Origin: Adiantum capillus-veneris
Lineage: Eukaryota; Streptophyta; Polypodiopsida; Polypodiales; Pteridaceae
Direction of reading: 5' to 3'
Assembly: GCA_014529385.2 (NCBI GenBank)
Contig: CM043966.1
Location: 97,464,087-97,528,086, forward strand
Length of the DNA stretch: 64,000 nt
Shown here: piece after piece, positions 45,583 to 55,797 of the stretch
Position numbering within the stretch: position 1 is the stretch's first letter
Layout of the letters: each line of letters starts with the position of its first letter
The notes under the pieces: generated by a model
Database searches by the model: none
Told to the model about the DNA's origin: nothing
The model's input: only the letters and a program-made list of their open reading frames with translations
Translations under genes and position numbers: made by a program

Positions 45583-48135
45583 GTGCTAGTCGACAAAGTA
45601 CACGAACCATTGAACGCACTGATGAGAGCTTACGAAGCTAGGTTAAAGAACAACCAAACACAAGAACAGAGGTGGATGACATACCCAAACGCGGAATTGG
45701 AAAAGCAGAGACTTGAAATGTGCCAGAGAATGATCGAGACTGCACAAGCCTTATTAGAACCACCAAGAGAAACAATGAATTGTGCAACGGAAAACCCAAT
45801 TCAGCAAGAGACTGTCGTTTCACGAGTAGCTGAAAAGACTCCCAGTGCACAAAAGCCTGAAGATACACACAAGGATGACCGCATAGTATTGAACACAACC
45901 GATCAGGAGATAGAGAGTTTTCATCCAGTCATACAGAGGATTTACGGAAGAGATGAGGATTACAATGAATTTTGGAAACAAGTGAGAGAGGCAAACTTTG
46001 CAAACGAGCTAAGTGGCCAAGCTAATCAGACAAATTGGGAAAAGGACATCAGGAATCCTCCCATAGTGGAATTTGAGGCAGGATCTCAAGTGGACTTGGA
46101 TCTGCAATCTTACTGGGGAGATGGGGGCTCTGTTAGAACAATAGAGAGCAAACCTCATTCACTGAATATCTTACCTTCATACTTAGGAGAGTATGAAGCA
46201 AAATCCGAGATTAGAGCACTTCCCTCACGAAGAATCTCATCAGAAAAAGTCATGGACTCGCAAGGATTGATAGAGATCTTGTCAACACCAGTGACATGCA
46301 CTATCACTCTAGCTGAGCTTTTGAGGCTAAGACCACATATGTGGACCACTGTAGGAGAATGCTTGGAGAAATTTGGGATAAAAGACCCAACATCGAGACT
46401 GCAAGAGGGTATACAAGAGCTGAGCAAACCACAAAAGAACGCTAAGCCTGTACCCTTAAACAAGGTCGGAGAGTATTGCGAAGGTGAAGAGGGAAATACA
46501 ACCTTACCAGTTGAATTCCAAGGAGTGAACACGATGGCAATACTAGACAGCGGAGCTGGGGTAGCCATTGCTACAAAAGAAATCTGGAAAAAATGGGAGA
46601 AGACCTGGTTGAAACTCCAATTAGCAGATGGACACATAGAGAAACCTATGGGGTTATTACAGAAAGTCGTAGTAACTTCTTGCGGCATTGAATACGAACA
46701 TACTTTTGCTATTGTCGATTTTGGCAAGGAGAATAACTATGATATCATACTGGGAAGACCATTCATGAGACAATTGAAAATGGTCCAGGATTGGGGCTAC
46801 GATCACATATACCTGAGAAATATGGAAACCACTACACGTGTGAACCTGAGAGACCATAGCTACAAAGATGTGAACCGAACACCGGTAGAGGAGTTTGATT
46901 CAGCTACTTTGGCGGGATCCGAATTTCCAGCTTGGTTAGGTAAGCCCAAGGAGTTATGGATGTGTGGAGCCTCGAAATGTGGAAGTCTGAGGCGAGAAGA
47001 ATATGTTTTAGAAAGGGATATCGAAGACGAAACTTATATAGGAGAACCCTTTCCAGAGGACACGCTTGAACCATTAGAATGGACACACATTCTAGCAACC
47101 CTAGATGTTTGTGCAATTCCGGATGGTCCCACAACGAAATTTTGCGACAAGGACGGGTACGACGTGGTTCCGTACTTCATGCTGAGAACTATACTCGAAA
47201 AAGAAACTGAAAAGAACGATACACTGGAAAAGGAAGATGAAGAAGAGGTGTTTCACGACATTCCCGATCATCCAGAGTGGGGAAATGAAGCAGACAACGA
47301 GTCAACGGACAATTCAAGCGGAAACGAAGAAACTATAATAGAAATTGTGAGTGATCGAGGCACACATTTTATAAATGAAGTGATAGAGATCCTTCTAGAT
47401 GAATTCATGGTAATCCATAGGAAATCATCCCCGTATCATCCACAAGCAAACGGACAAGCTGAAGCAACAAACAAAACCATATGCAGGGTCCTTACGAAGA
47501 TTGTATCTGAGTCAAGAACTGACTGGGATCAGAAGTTGCATTCAACATTATGGGCATATAGGGTAGCATATAAAACATCAATAGGAACGACCCCATATAA
47601 CATGGTTTTTGGGCTAAATGCTATCTTACCAATAGAATTCTTGATTTCAACCTTAAGGGTGGCTAAGGATCTAGAGTGGACAGGGCACGAGCTTTCTGAT
47701 AGAATAGATGACCTGGAAAAGCTAGACGAGCTTCGCCTAAAAGCAGTAGCTTCTATCTACGCTCAAAAAAGACGACAAAAGGAATTTTTTGATAAGCATG
47801 TGCGGACTAAAGAGTTTAAGGTTGGGGACTATGTCCTAGTTTACACTCTGAAACAACATGCTAAGAAGCTTAAAAAGCGAGGGATGGGACCTCTAGTGAT
47901 TAAAGATCTATCACCAAGTGGAGCCGTCAAGCTTGCTACATTAGACGGAGAAGAAATGCCCAATTGGATTAGTGGATGCAGAGTGAAAAAGTATCTTTTG
48001 CCGCTAACCCAAGACATGCTTCTCAAAATACATCAAGAAAAGCGGCATGTCCAGAAAAAGAAAAAGATTGTGGAGGAAGCGCAAGCCGAGGCGAAGGAAA
48101 GAATGAAGAAAATAAGACTACTGTGTCAGAAATAG
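45583..48135 (+). CDS. Element D protease fused to the C-terminal half of integrase, no reverse transcriptase
   Basis: An unbroken frame of 850 codons. Residues 1-300 are a linker of unknown role. Around residues 312-410 is a retropepsin-like domain with MAILDSGAGVAIATKE and NYDIILGRPFMRQL. An acidic stretch follows, and at about residue 588 the sequence passes directly to integrase: IVSDRGTHFINEVIEILLDE, SPYHPQANGQAEATNK, SRTDWDQKLHSTLWAYRVAY, then the C-terminal VGDYVLVYTLKQ and MGPLVIKDLSP. All of reverse transcriptase, RNase H, the HHCC domain and the first catalytic Asp of integrase are missing, roughly 3 kb by comparison with normal pol. The deletion kept frame. The Tat-type integrase wording supports the lineage. 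Whether the fusion protein does anything is unknown. Confidence 0.8.
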   Translation: MLVDKVHEPLNALMRAYEARLKNNQTQEQRWMTYPNAELEKQRLEMCQRMIETAQALLEPPRETMNCATENPIQQETVVSRVAEKTPSAQKPEDTHKDDRIVLNTTDQEIESFHPVIQRIYGRDEDYNEFWKQVREANFANELSGQANQTNWEKDIRNPPIVEFEAGSQVDLDLQSYWGDGGSVRTIESKPHSLNILPSYLGEYEAKSEIRALPSRRISSEKVMDSQGLIEILSTPVTCTITLAELLRLRPHMWTTVGECLEKFGIKDPTSRLQEGIQELSKPQKNAKPVPLNKVGEYCEGEEGNTTLPVEFQGVNTMAILDSGAGVAIATKEIWKKWEKTWLKLQLADGHIEKPMGLLQKVVVTSCGIEYEHTFAIVDFGKENNYDIILGRPFMRQLKMVQDWGYDHIYLRNMETTTRVNLRDHSYKDVNRTPVEEFDSATLAGSEFPAWLGKPKELWMCGASKCGSLRREEYVLERDIEDETYIGEPFPEDTLEPLEWTHILATLDVCAIPDGPTTKFCDKDGYDVVPYFMLRTILEKETEKNDTLEKEDEEEVFHDIPDHPEWGNEADNESTDNSSGNEETIIEIVSDRGTHFINEVIEILLDEFMVIHRKSSPYHPQANGQAEATNKTICRVLTKIVSESRTDWDQKLHSTLWAYRVAYKTSIGTTPYNMVFGLNAILPIEFLISTLRVAKDLEWTGHELSDRIDDLEKLDELRLKAVASIYAQKRRQKEFFDKHVRTKEFKVGDYVLVYTLKQHAKKLKKRGMGPLVIKDLSPSGAVKLATLDGEEMPNWISGCRVKKYLLPLTQDMLLKIHQEKRHVQKKKKIVEEAQAEAKERMKKIRLLCQK

Positions 48136-48198
48136 CGCAATGAAGGAGCAATACGAATAAACGCAGTCAGTATAACAGAAATGGATAATGACAAATAA

Positions 48199-49284
48199 GA
48201 ACCCATCATTGAATGCAAAGTAGGAACCAACCAAATCAAAGCCAGAGCACTATTGGATTCAGGAGCTCAAACTAACCTACTTTCACTCAGTTTGTATAGA
48301 CAATTGACAAATGACACTAAATTACAAACTGCCAAGCAAGAGTTAAAGAGTTACTCTGAGAATTCAATCAAAACTGTCGGATGCACAGTTTTACATATAC
48401 AGATTAACCAGTATGTGTATCCTCATATGTTTTACGTGGTTGAAGACCAAGCTACACAACATCCATTATTGCTAGGACAACCATGGCAGAAGCAATACAA
48501 TGCAATGATTGACTAGAGTTCTAAATCAGTGCTTATCAAATACGAAGGTGAAAGTCAACCAGTTAAGTTCACCAAAGGAGCAGTGCCAACTCCAAAGGAA
48601 GAATCCGAGAACAAAGGTAAACAATAACCAGAGAAAAAGAAGAAGCAATGGCAACCAAAAGTTTCTATACAACTGGATTGCTCTTCGACGAGGAACTCTC
48701 AACATTGGATAAGGAAGACAAGAAATAATATAACAGCTCAACCTTGGGAAAAAACGGAGTCAAAGTTGGTATGGAGACCAAAAAAGGTTGTGCCAGAGAA
48801 CACAAAGGTGGAAAACAGAGTCTTCAATACCAGACAACAGAGTGATTCCAGACAATCAAGGACAGTGAAACATATCTGGATTCCAAAGAAGTTCATGACG
48901 GCACAAAGCTATAGCAAGCAAATTTGGATCCCAAGGATTTGTAAACAGGAACTCCCTTTAGTACAATCCACGGAAACTCCTAGGTATTTCAAGGCGAGGA
49001 AATCAACACAAAGAACAAAGCAGGTTTGGGTCGCAAAGAGTTTGTGGCAAGCACAAGCGAAGCGGAAGCAGATTTGGATTGTGAAAAAGAACAACAAGGT
49101 AAAGAAGAATCCATCTACTGATTCTACTACCGAAGTGCCAAAACCAACCCAAAACCCGACCACCAATCCTTCAATCAAACAAAGAGTAGCTTTATTGGAA
49201 AGACTGTTGTGTCATCGCTCTACAATTGCATTGGGAACTTATGACCAAAACAACTACAATGCTTCGCCCACAGACACTTCATAG
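48199..49284 (+). pseudogene. Element D second protease-like domain and tryptophan-basic repeat region
   Basis: In the same phase as the integrase frame, after TAG 48133 and TAA 48196, comes EPIIECKVGTNQIKARALLD followed by SGAQTNLLSLSLYRQL. This is a retropepsin-like domain with its D-S-G-A, closed by HPLLLGQPWQKQYNAMID. A TAG at 48514 stands where Trp is expected, then SKSVLIKYEGESQPVKF, a TAA at 48625, and a region with repeated [IV]W-x-[PAV]-[KR] motifs: VWRPKK, IWIPKK, IWIPRI, VWVAKS, IWIVKK (48766-49090). It ends at TAG 49282. Two protease domains in one element are unusual; this one resembles protease of other gypsy elements, so capture from a relative is likely. Confidence 0.65.
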
Positions 49285-49305
49285 TCGTCCGGGAGGACAC
49301 AGACT

Positions 49306-49319
49306 AGGAGGGGGGGAGG
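49306..49319 (+). promoter_or_regulatory. Internal polypurine tract of element D
   Basis: AGGAGGGGGGGAGG lies 22 bp after the stop of the preceding frame and is nearly identical to the terminal tract at 55408-55420. Directly before it TAGTC-GTCC-GGGA-GGAC-ACA-GACTA can fold into a short hairpin. Confidence 0.55.
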
Positions 49320-52095
49320 TATACAGGTATACAAGAGCTACAAAGCAGCTACAAGCGACAAAAACAAAGAAAAACAAAAAATTATATTACAAGGGCAGTG
49401 TCTTACATGATTTTGCAATTTTTATGTTTGATTGCGGATATTGATAATATTTATGCCCTTATATACTTTGTTTTGCAACAAGAAGAGATCAAATGATGAA
49501 TTTGGGTCTCTAGACGTGTAAATATCACTAAATAAGAGTGTTTTTGGAGCTAAAAAGTGGTAATCCAAGTCCAGAAATCACAAATAAGTGTATATTCATA
49601 TACACAGGGTTACTAGCTATTTATTTTTTTTATATAATTTTTTGGCTTCAATTTGCTATTTTCCTTTATTTTTTATGATTTTCTTAATAAAAGTAAAAGA
49701 AAAATAAAAAAAAGCAGGTGAAATGAGATCGGAAAAAAGAAAAGAATAGACGGTGATGGTCCTAATGACAAGGGCAACCCATGGTAAAAATTGGGTACAA
49801 TTCTGAAAAAGTTGCGGAAAGTCCGAAACGGCAGAATTTTGGCAAGTGGACGGAATTCTAAGAAAACAGGTCAAACGGAGTCCGATTTGGGAAATTTCAG
49901 ATCCTAAAGCGCATCTCACAACGAGATAGGAGCACATGACAAATTTGGTGGCAAGTGAACCGGGAAGTCCGAAGTTAAGTATTTTTCACATCACTTTCAA
50001 GCTCATTCACACTATTACCTTCTTGGAGAAGAGCAGAGAGCCACAGGAGCACAGATCTTCTACGACCTTCTACGACTTCCATGAGAGCTCAGAGGACACC
50101 AAACATGAGAGGTAGACTCGTTGCCATAAGCTTTTGATGCTTATCATTAACTTGTGTCGCGAAAACTGACCAAAACCAAGAAACAAGAGCAGACGGGGAA
50201 TGAGGTAGAATGCTAGGTAGTGGCACAACCGCCTAACCAAACCTTGCAAGAACTTATAGGTGGGTTACCGTAGTATAGAAGATGGGTTTCTAACACTCAA
50301 AGCTCGAGAAAGAACGACTGGAAAAACCCTAGGTCAACAGAGCCTGCAAGAGGCAAACAGGAAAAAGTTGTCGAAACAACACGAAACTTCACAGGAAGTT
50401 CAACCACATCAAGGACAATGCAACCATAGAATATCTCCAAGTTTGAATCACAAAAAGTAGGTCGGAACAACCGATTTGGCTGCGGACACACAAAGCGTCA
50501 TTTTGGCATAACGGCTGAAATTGACGACCGAATGAAATGAAACTTCACAAGCAGCTTCAAGTAACTATCGATGACTTATGTTTGCAAGCAAAACCCAAAA
50601 GAAATCTGATTCACTTACCGATGGTGAAAAAGACGCTTTCGGGCAACCAAAGGGAGAAAGATGGAGAATGGGGAGCCAAAGTCAAGTTCAACCAAATAGA
50701 TGGCTTCACAACATATCCAATGAGCTGGAAATGCAACTCTCGAGAAGAAAAGTTGAAGAAATTCAACTCCAAGGCAAAAAGACGACTTCGGAGACTGAAA
50801 TGCCTATAAGGGGGCTTTTTAGCTAAACTGATGACCTTTTAAGTTGAAAACTAGTTAGCAGGGCTTAGGGCACTAGCACAAAGCATTCTTTGCACAAAAA
50901 GACCAACATTTCAAGAAAAGACATCATACGCGTATGATGTCTCACAGCATGAATTTCACATCCATTTCAACATTTGAGTGCATAGCCTCATTCCACATGT
51001 TAATCGCATCCTATGAACCAAGTATCATGAGAATTGGAGTTAGAAAACCCAAGGAAAACCAAAAAGACGCAAAGTAGGCCATAAAATTGATTTTTGGTCC
51101 TAATTTTGTCAAAATAACTCCAAACTCATTGAAACTTTGTAGGATTGTTGTTAAACACATCTACAAGCTATCTGGAACCAAAAAGCACCATTTTGACACA
51201 AAAGACATCATACGCGTATGATGTCTATTTGCACTTACAGAGCCAAAACTGCTCATTTGTCATCATACATCCATTATATATATCTAATACATGCTACATA
51301 TGAAAATTGGAACCATTTGGTCAAGAGGATCACCCCATTAGCCCAATTGAGGGAAAATCCTTCACCTAAAGCCTATTTTTGGCCCAAATCCAACATACTC
51401 AAGTCCAAACCAAGATCTGAGTAGGAACAGTCCTTCACTAGTACATGGGGAATCCAGAGAACCAATCCCATGCAAAATTGATGAAAAAGATATCATACGC
51501 GTATGATGTCTCCAGAGCCATTTTTAGCCCAAAATCTATCCAAACTTCATAAATCCACTGAATAAGCCTATCTAAAGCCAAATCCAAGCTTATAGAGAAA
51601 TTTGGTCCAAAAATACACTAAAAGACATCATACGCGTATGATGTCTCACTATGTGATTTTGGCACCTCAGGGCTTCAACCACCAAACAGAAGTGATCTAT
51701 ATGCCATTTGAAAGTGAACCACCAAGTTTTATCCAATTTGGATTATAAAATCCAATTCCCTTTCAAAATTTTGCCAAGAGCCGGAACTGGACTAAATTGG
51801 CCAAAACTTGACCAAATGGGATCCAAACTCAAATCCAAGCATATGATAATCATGTATACACTATCAGCCACAAGCACAACCAATATGAAGTCATTTTGAC
51901 ACAAAAGACATCATACGCGTATGATGTCTCCAGCATGATTTTGAGCCCATTTTGCATATTTTTTCACCTACCTTGCATCCTTAGGCCCTGAATAGCTCAT
52001 GTTTCAATTTTCAAGTCATTTGGATAGTTAAAAGCTTCATTTCGGCTTTCAGTACTAAAAAGACGCTAACTTCTGAAATTGGAGTTACAGGATCC
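49320..52095. other. Element D non-coding spacer
   Basis: No domain was found in 2.8 kb. From about 50480 phrases such as AAAAAGACG recur at roughly 140-150 bp (50627, 50776, 51060, 52056), and five palindromes fall on the same rhythm. Short open frames at 50537-50826 are Lys-rich and have no counterpart I know. Confidence 0.6.
50917..51932. repeat. Palindrome array 2 in element D spacer (five sites)
   Basis: AGACATCATACG plus its reverse complement stands at 50920-50943, 51203-51226, 51488-51511 (one base changed), 51623-51646 and 51906-51929. Spacing is 283, 285, 135 and 283 bp. Each is preceded by an A-run; two sites share ATTTTGACACAAA before it (51203, 51906), and 51488 shares AATTGATGAAAA with site 42222 of array 1. 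Confidence 0.92.
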
Positions 52096-53105
52096 ATGGA
52101 TTCCACCAAGTCATCGGCAACGAAGAGAAAAAGACCGACAATCAAAGATGCTATTGCAGAAGCGGAACCATTTGACATTCCAGCAGAAACCCTCAAGCCA
52201 ACCAAAACTTGGGTGGAGGAGGCAGTATTGGAGAAAGAGGGAATAAAGATCTACCAAGGGACTTTCAGAGATCCTCAAGGGCAAGCGGTGGATGTACCGA
52301 TGATCCCACAGGAATTGGTAGATTATAGCAGGTCAGAAGACATCAGCAAGTACCTGGAAAGGGCAGACTTGCACAGTTTCTTCACCTCGAGACCATCAAG
52401 TGTGGATACAAGAAGAGTGTACGACTTGGCAACATCCATTCAGAAGGATGGAAAATCCACATTGACAGCCATGGATGGAGAGAAGGTAGAAGTACAGATC
52501 ACTCCACAGCTAATTGCAGACGCATTGAAGCTGCACAACAAAGGGAGCTCGGTCAGGGAAAGAAGGGAGGCCATAGAGGTCTATGGGCCCAAGAAACAGA
52601 ATGCGACCTATGGAGATATGAAGGCCCAAGAGTGGCAACCCTTTGCCGACTGTACAACCAATTTCTTCATGTTTGCAGTAAAAGACCGCAAAAGTATACG
52701 ACACCACCCCATGCCATTGCGACCACCATCACATGGGCATTAAAGAGTAATATGCCAAAAGAGGTGAATTACGCTCAACACATCCACGAGCAAGTAATTG
52801 CCATGCACAACGAGAAGCCAAAATACATAGGAGGAGCGGAAATTCTGACAAGAATAGCTTATGAAGCTATTGGAGCTAGAGATCAGTGGCCAAAGGCTCC
52901 CTCCCAGAATGAGTGGCTTAGAGAAGCCGACGAGGAGGAAGAATTGTCCGAAGTATCCAAGAGGGCATCCACAAGAGCACACCGGAAACTAGAAGTAGTT
53001 TCAGAACCTGAAGAGGATGTGGACGAGCCACTTAAGAAGAAAGTAAAGAAGAAGGTTGCTCCCAAGCAAACCAAAAGTCAGAAAGCGGCAAGAATGGAAA
53101 GATAA
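52096..53105 (+). pseudogene. Element D 3' gene, N-terminal part
   Basis: ATG at 52096 begins MDSTKSSATKRKRPTIKDAI, with a possible nuclear signal KRKR. A mixed helix/strand domain follows (EAVLEKEGIKIYQGTFRDPQ, FTSRPSSVDTRRVYDLATSI, VQITPQLIADALKLH). Near 52635-52645 the frame shifts by one base; the other frame continues with LYNQFLHVCSKRPQKYT and TPPHAIATTITWALK, then an acidic and a Lys-rich tail, to a TAA at 53103. The layout VxI-TPxLIAxALxL reminds me of the putative plant transposon domain found in Athila ORFs, but I cannot confirm this. Together with 53106-55370 it would be a protein of about 1,090 residues. Confidence 0.5.
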
Positions 53106-55370
53106 GTGGAGCAGTTTAGAGCGGAAAGAGCTCTAAAGGGTGACTTTGAAGAAAAGTGGGTGCCAGACCCCACTAAAGTCGGAACTAGCTCGGCCAGGCC
53201 ACATATTGATCAATACGATCAATATATTAAAGCTTATGAGGAGTTAGAGGCTATTTTGGAGCAGCAACCTGTCGAGCCATACACTCAAGAGGAGGTACAG
53301 CAATTAAAAGCTGTGCTGAAAAAAGACGACAAGGGGAAAAGGAAAGTAGATGGTTCTACTAAGCCTCAAGAGAAAGATGGGCAAGCTGAAAAAGGGAAAT
53401 CCAAGGAAGCTGAGGACAAACATCCCTCTATGACTGATGTACCAAGCCCGAAGAAGACGGAAAAAATTGTGGAAGAGACCACAGTAGAGGTGGACACAGA
53501 TGTTTTGGAAAAGCTAGAAGCCGAGACCAAAGAAAAGAAGATAGATCCAGTTCAGCAAAAGAGAAATGATTATGAGGATCTGGTAGAGATAGGATACACC
53601 GAAGAAGAGGCCCTTGAGGCAGTTTATGGGATCACCCTACAAAAACAAGATGAACGGAGAGGGACGGAGAAAAAGACAAAGAGTAAAAAAGAAAGTGAAG
53701 AGAAACTGGACGAACCGAAAATACTAGAAGAGCCAAAGCCAGTGGAGGTGGTGGCGGAAAGAGCTTTAGAGTTGACAGATGATGATGAAAAAGACATGCA
53801 CATGGTGCATGAACTGCTCAGCAAGATAAAAGAAAGGTCCAAGGCAAAGGAAGTAGAGATTGAGACAGCTAAACAAAGGGAAGCGGAGTTGCAGAGAAAT
53901 TTAGAGAATGCTATGACTGAATCTGAAAGTCATAAAGCATCACTCCATGACGCGGAAAAAGAGAGAGACGGCTTGATACTCCAACTAGCTGAGGCTTCAA
54001 GAGAAGTAACAAGTGCACAGGAAGCAAGGGAGCGGATAGAGGATGAGTTGGAGGCGGCTAAGGATGAGCTCATTGAGCTAAGGGAAAGAGTCGAGCTCCA
54101 AGAAAGAACAATCACTAGACTCAGATCTACCCCTAGAGCTAGCAGAGCACGAACCGAACAAGAGGGAGCTATCGTACCAGTTTTGGAAGACCAGGTCCGA
54201 AGCTTACAAAGAGAGTTAAGATTAGAGCAAGTGCAAAGGTTGCACATTGCGGAGGGATCATTGGCCACAGAGGAGAGGCTCACATTAGAAAATCAAACAC
54301 TACGGACAGAGAATGAGGCCCTCCGCAAACAGCTCCAAGGTCTACAAGAGCAACAAAGAAGAGAGACAGAGACACCACAAGAAGAATCAGGTGGAGCAGC
54401 CATAGAGCTACCAGAAACTGGAGAGGCAACCACAATTGAAGATCCAGCCCCAGCTCAAGAGGTGGCCTCGACTTCAAGAATCTCTGAAGAAGAAGAACAA
54501 AGGCTCCATGACCAAATAGAAAAGTCAGCAAAGGAGAGTGCCAAGGCGGAAATGGAATGGGAGAGGAGACTCTTAATCTCCATTAGACTTCAGGGACTAG
54601 ACACAAAAGTGCTCCATGAACAGTGGATACAACCCAGCTTGCCTTTCCCTTTGATGAAATTTGAAGTGCTAAAGACGAAAAAGAGACTAGAAGGGGAGCA
54701 GTATGTCGCTCTTTACGAAGGCGACATCACAAAGGAGGAACAATCAAAGAAGATAGTAGATTCACAACCTAGATGGAGAAAAGGTTGGCTGAACAAATAC
54801 CCAGCCTACCTCATCTACTTGGTGGGGGCACCAAAGGAGATCCGGGAGGATGCAACCTTCTGCCCGGTGCCAAGAGTCAGAAACTGGAAAGAGCATGGCA
54901 AGATTGCAGAAAAGAAGCCAAATTGGCTTAATTATCCCAGGATGCCAAGACCAAAGGCAGGAGAGAGAATAGGTAAAGCCTATATGGTGAAAACCCTAAT
55001 GGGCACCATCAAGCTCTTTACTGGCTCTCCTGACCTTTCATGTCAGATGCTCAAGAAAATCTGCAGGACTCTCTTAGCTTGCATTGAAGTGTTCGCGCTA
55101 GATAAAGCCACGACCTCGAGTCTACTATCGACGGCCGACACGGTGTCTGATATGATGTACGATCTTTCATTGCAGCCTTCTCCAAAAGTGTCACACCTCC
55201 TATACCAAAGGATTATGTTTTTGCGTAGCTTCCACATGCAAACATTCGAAGAAGCTTTCTACACCGGCTTTTTCACCCACGAAAGCAAAATATTCGGCCC
55301 AACCTTGACCATCGGCAACCTACGATACGAATCACATTTGCAGATGCTCAAGACGACAGGAGTTTATTGA
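53106..55370 (+). CDS. Element D 3' gene, coiled-coil and C-terminal domain
   Basis: 754 open codons in phase with the frame that ends at 53105, so one TAA divides a longer gene and this part has no ATG of its own at the start. Residues 80-240 are highly charged (Lys/Glu). Residues about 225-440 form a long coiled coil with heptad pattern (ERERE-like runs, DELEAAKDELIELRERVELQ, LRTENEALRKQLQGLQEQ). After a Pro/Glu linker comes a more globular end, residues 500-754, with LPFPLMKFEVLKTKKRLEG, RWRKGWLNKYPAYLIYLVG and FHMQTFEEAFYTGFFTHES. No membrane segment or signal peptide is visible, so it is not an envelope-like protein. It stops 37 bp before the terminal polypurine tract. The function is unknown to me. 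Confidence 0.6.
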   Translation: MEQFRAERALKGDFEEKWVPDPTKVGTSSARPHIDQYDQYIKAYEELEAILEQQPVEPYTQEEVQQLKAVLKKDDKGKRKVDGSTKPQEKDGQAEKGKSKEAEDKHPSMTDVPSPKKTEKIVEETTVEVDTDVLEKLEAETKEKKIDPVQQKRNDYEDLVEIGYTEEEALEAVYGITLQKQDERRGTEKKTKSKKESEEKLDEPKILEEPKPVEVVAERALELTDDDEKDMHMVHELLSKIKERSKAKEVEIETAKQREAELQRNLENAMTESESHKASLHDAEKERDGLILQLAEASREVTSAQEARERIEDELEAAKDELIELRERVELQERTITRLRSTPRASRARTEQEGAIVPVLEDQVRSLQRELRLEQVQRLHIAEGSLATEERLTLENQTLRTENEALRKQLQGLQEQQRRETETPQEESGGAAIELPETGEATTIEDPAPAQEVASTSRISEEEEQRLHDQIEKSAKESAKAEMEWERRLLISIRLQGLDTKVLHEQWIQPSLPFPLMKFEVLKTKKRLEGEQYVALYEGDITKEEQSKKIVDSQPRWRKGWLNKYPAYLIYLVGAPKEIREDATFCPVPRVRNWKEHGKIAEKKPNWLNYPRMPRPKAGERIGKAYMVKTLMGTIKLFTGSPDLSCQMLKKICRTLLACIEVFALDKATTSSLLSTADTVSDMMYDLSLQPSPKVSHLLYQRIMFLRSFHMQTFEEAFYTGFFTHESKIFGPTLTIGNLRYESHLQMLKTTGVY

Positions 55371-55407
55371 CCAAGCATAAAAGTCATGTCAGGGACGACA
55401 TGAACCC

Positions 55408-55420
55408 GGAGGGGGGGGAG
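55408..55420 (+). promoter_or_regulatory. Element D terminal polypurine tract
   Basis: GGAGGGGGGGGAG lies directly before the 3' LTR. A hairpin CATGTC-AGGGAC-GACATG (55385-55402) precedes it, as a hairpin also precedes the internal tract at 49306. Confidence 0.85.
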
Positions 55421-55704
55421 TCATGAGCCAGCAGAGGATCACACCCACATTTTTGCTCACACTCATCATTTTGTAACCATTGATTGTAATAAATGTCTTT
55501 CCGACATTAATTTTGATTTGAGCCATTCATTAAGTAACGGGACTCAATTGAGTTTCCAGCTTGTAATCCCGAAGTAATTTCACTTGCTGATGTAATTAGT
55601 TAAAGATGTTCTCACCTCCAAGGCTAAGGTATATAAGCCAAAGTTTTTGTAACCTAGGGGGCAGATTATTAATCAAAGTGAGTTTTTGAGCGCCGTGACT
55701 GTGT

Positions 55705-55797
<93 letters not shown>

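Noticed and set aside
50917-51932. Regularly spaced palindromic repeats could be taken for a CRISPR array.
   Set aside because: Spacers are 110-260 bp, drifted copies of one repeat, there are no cas genes, and the setting is a plant retrotransposon.
53106-55370. Envelope-like gene of element D.
   Set aside because: Its position fits, but no signal peptide or membrane segment is visible; the protein is charged and coiled-coil.
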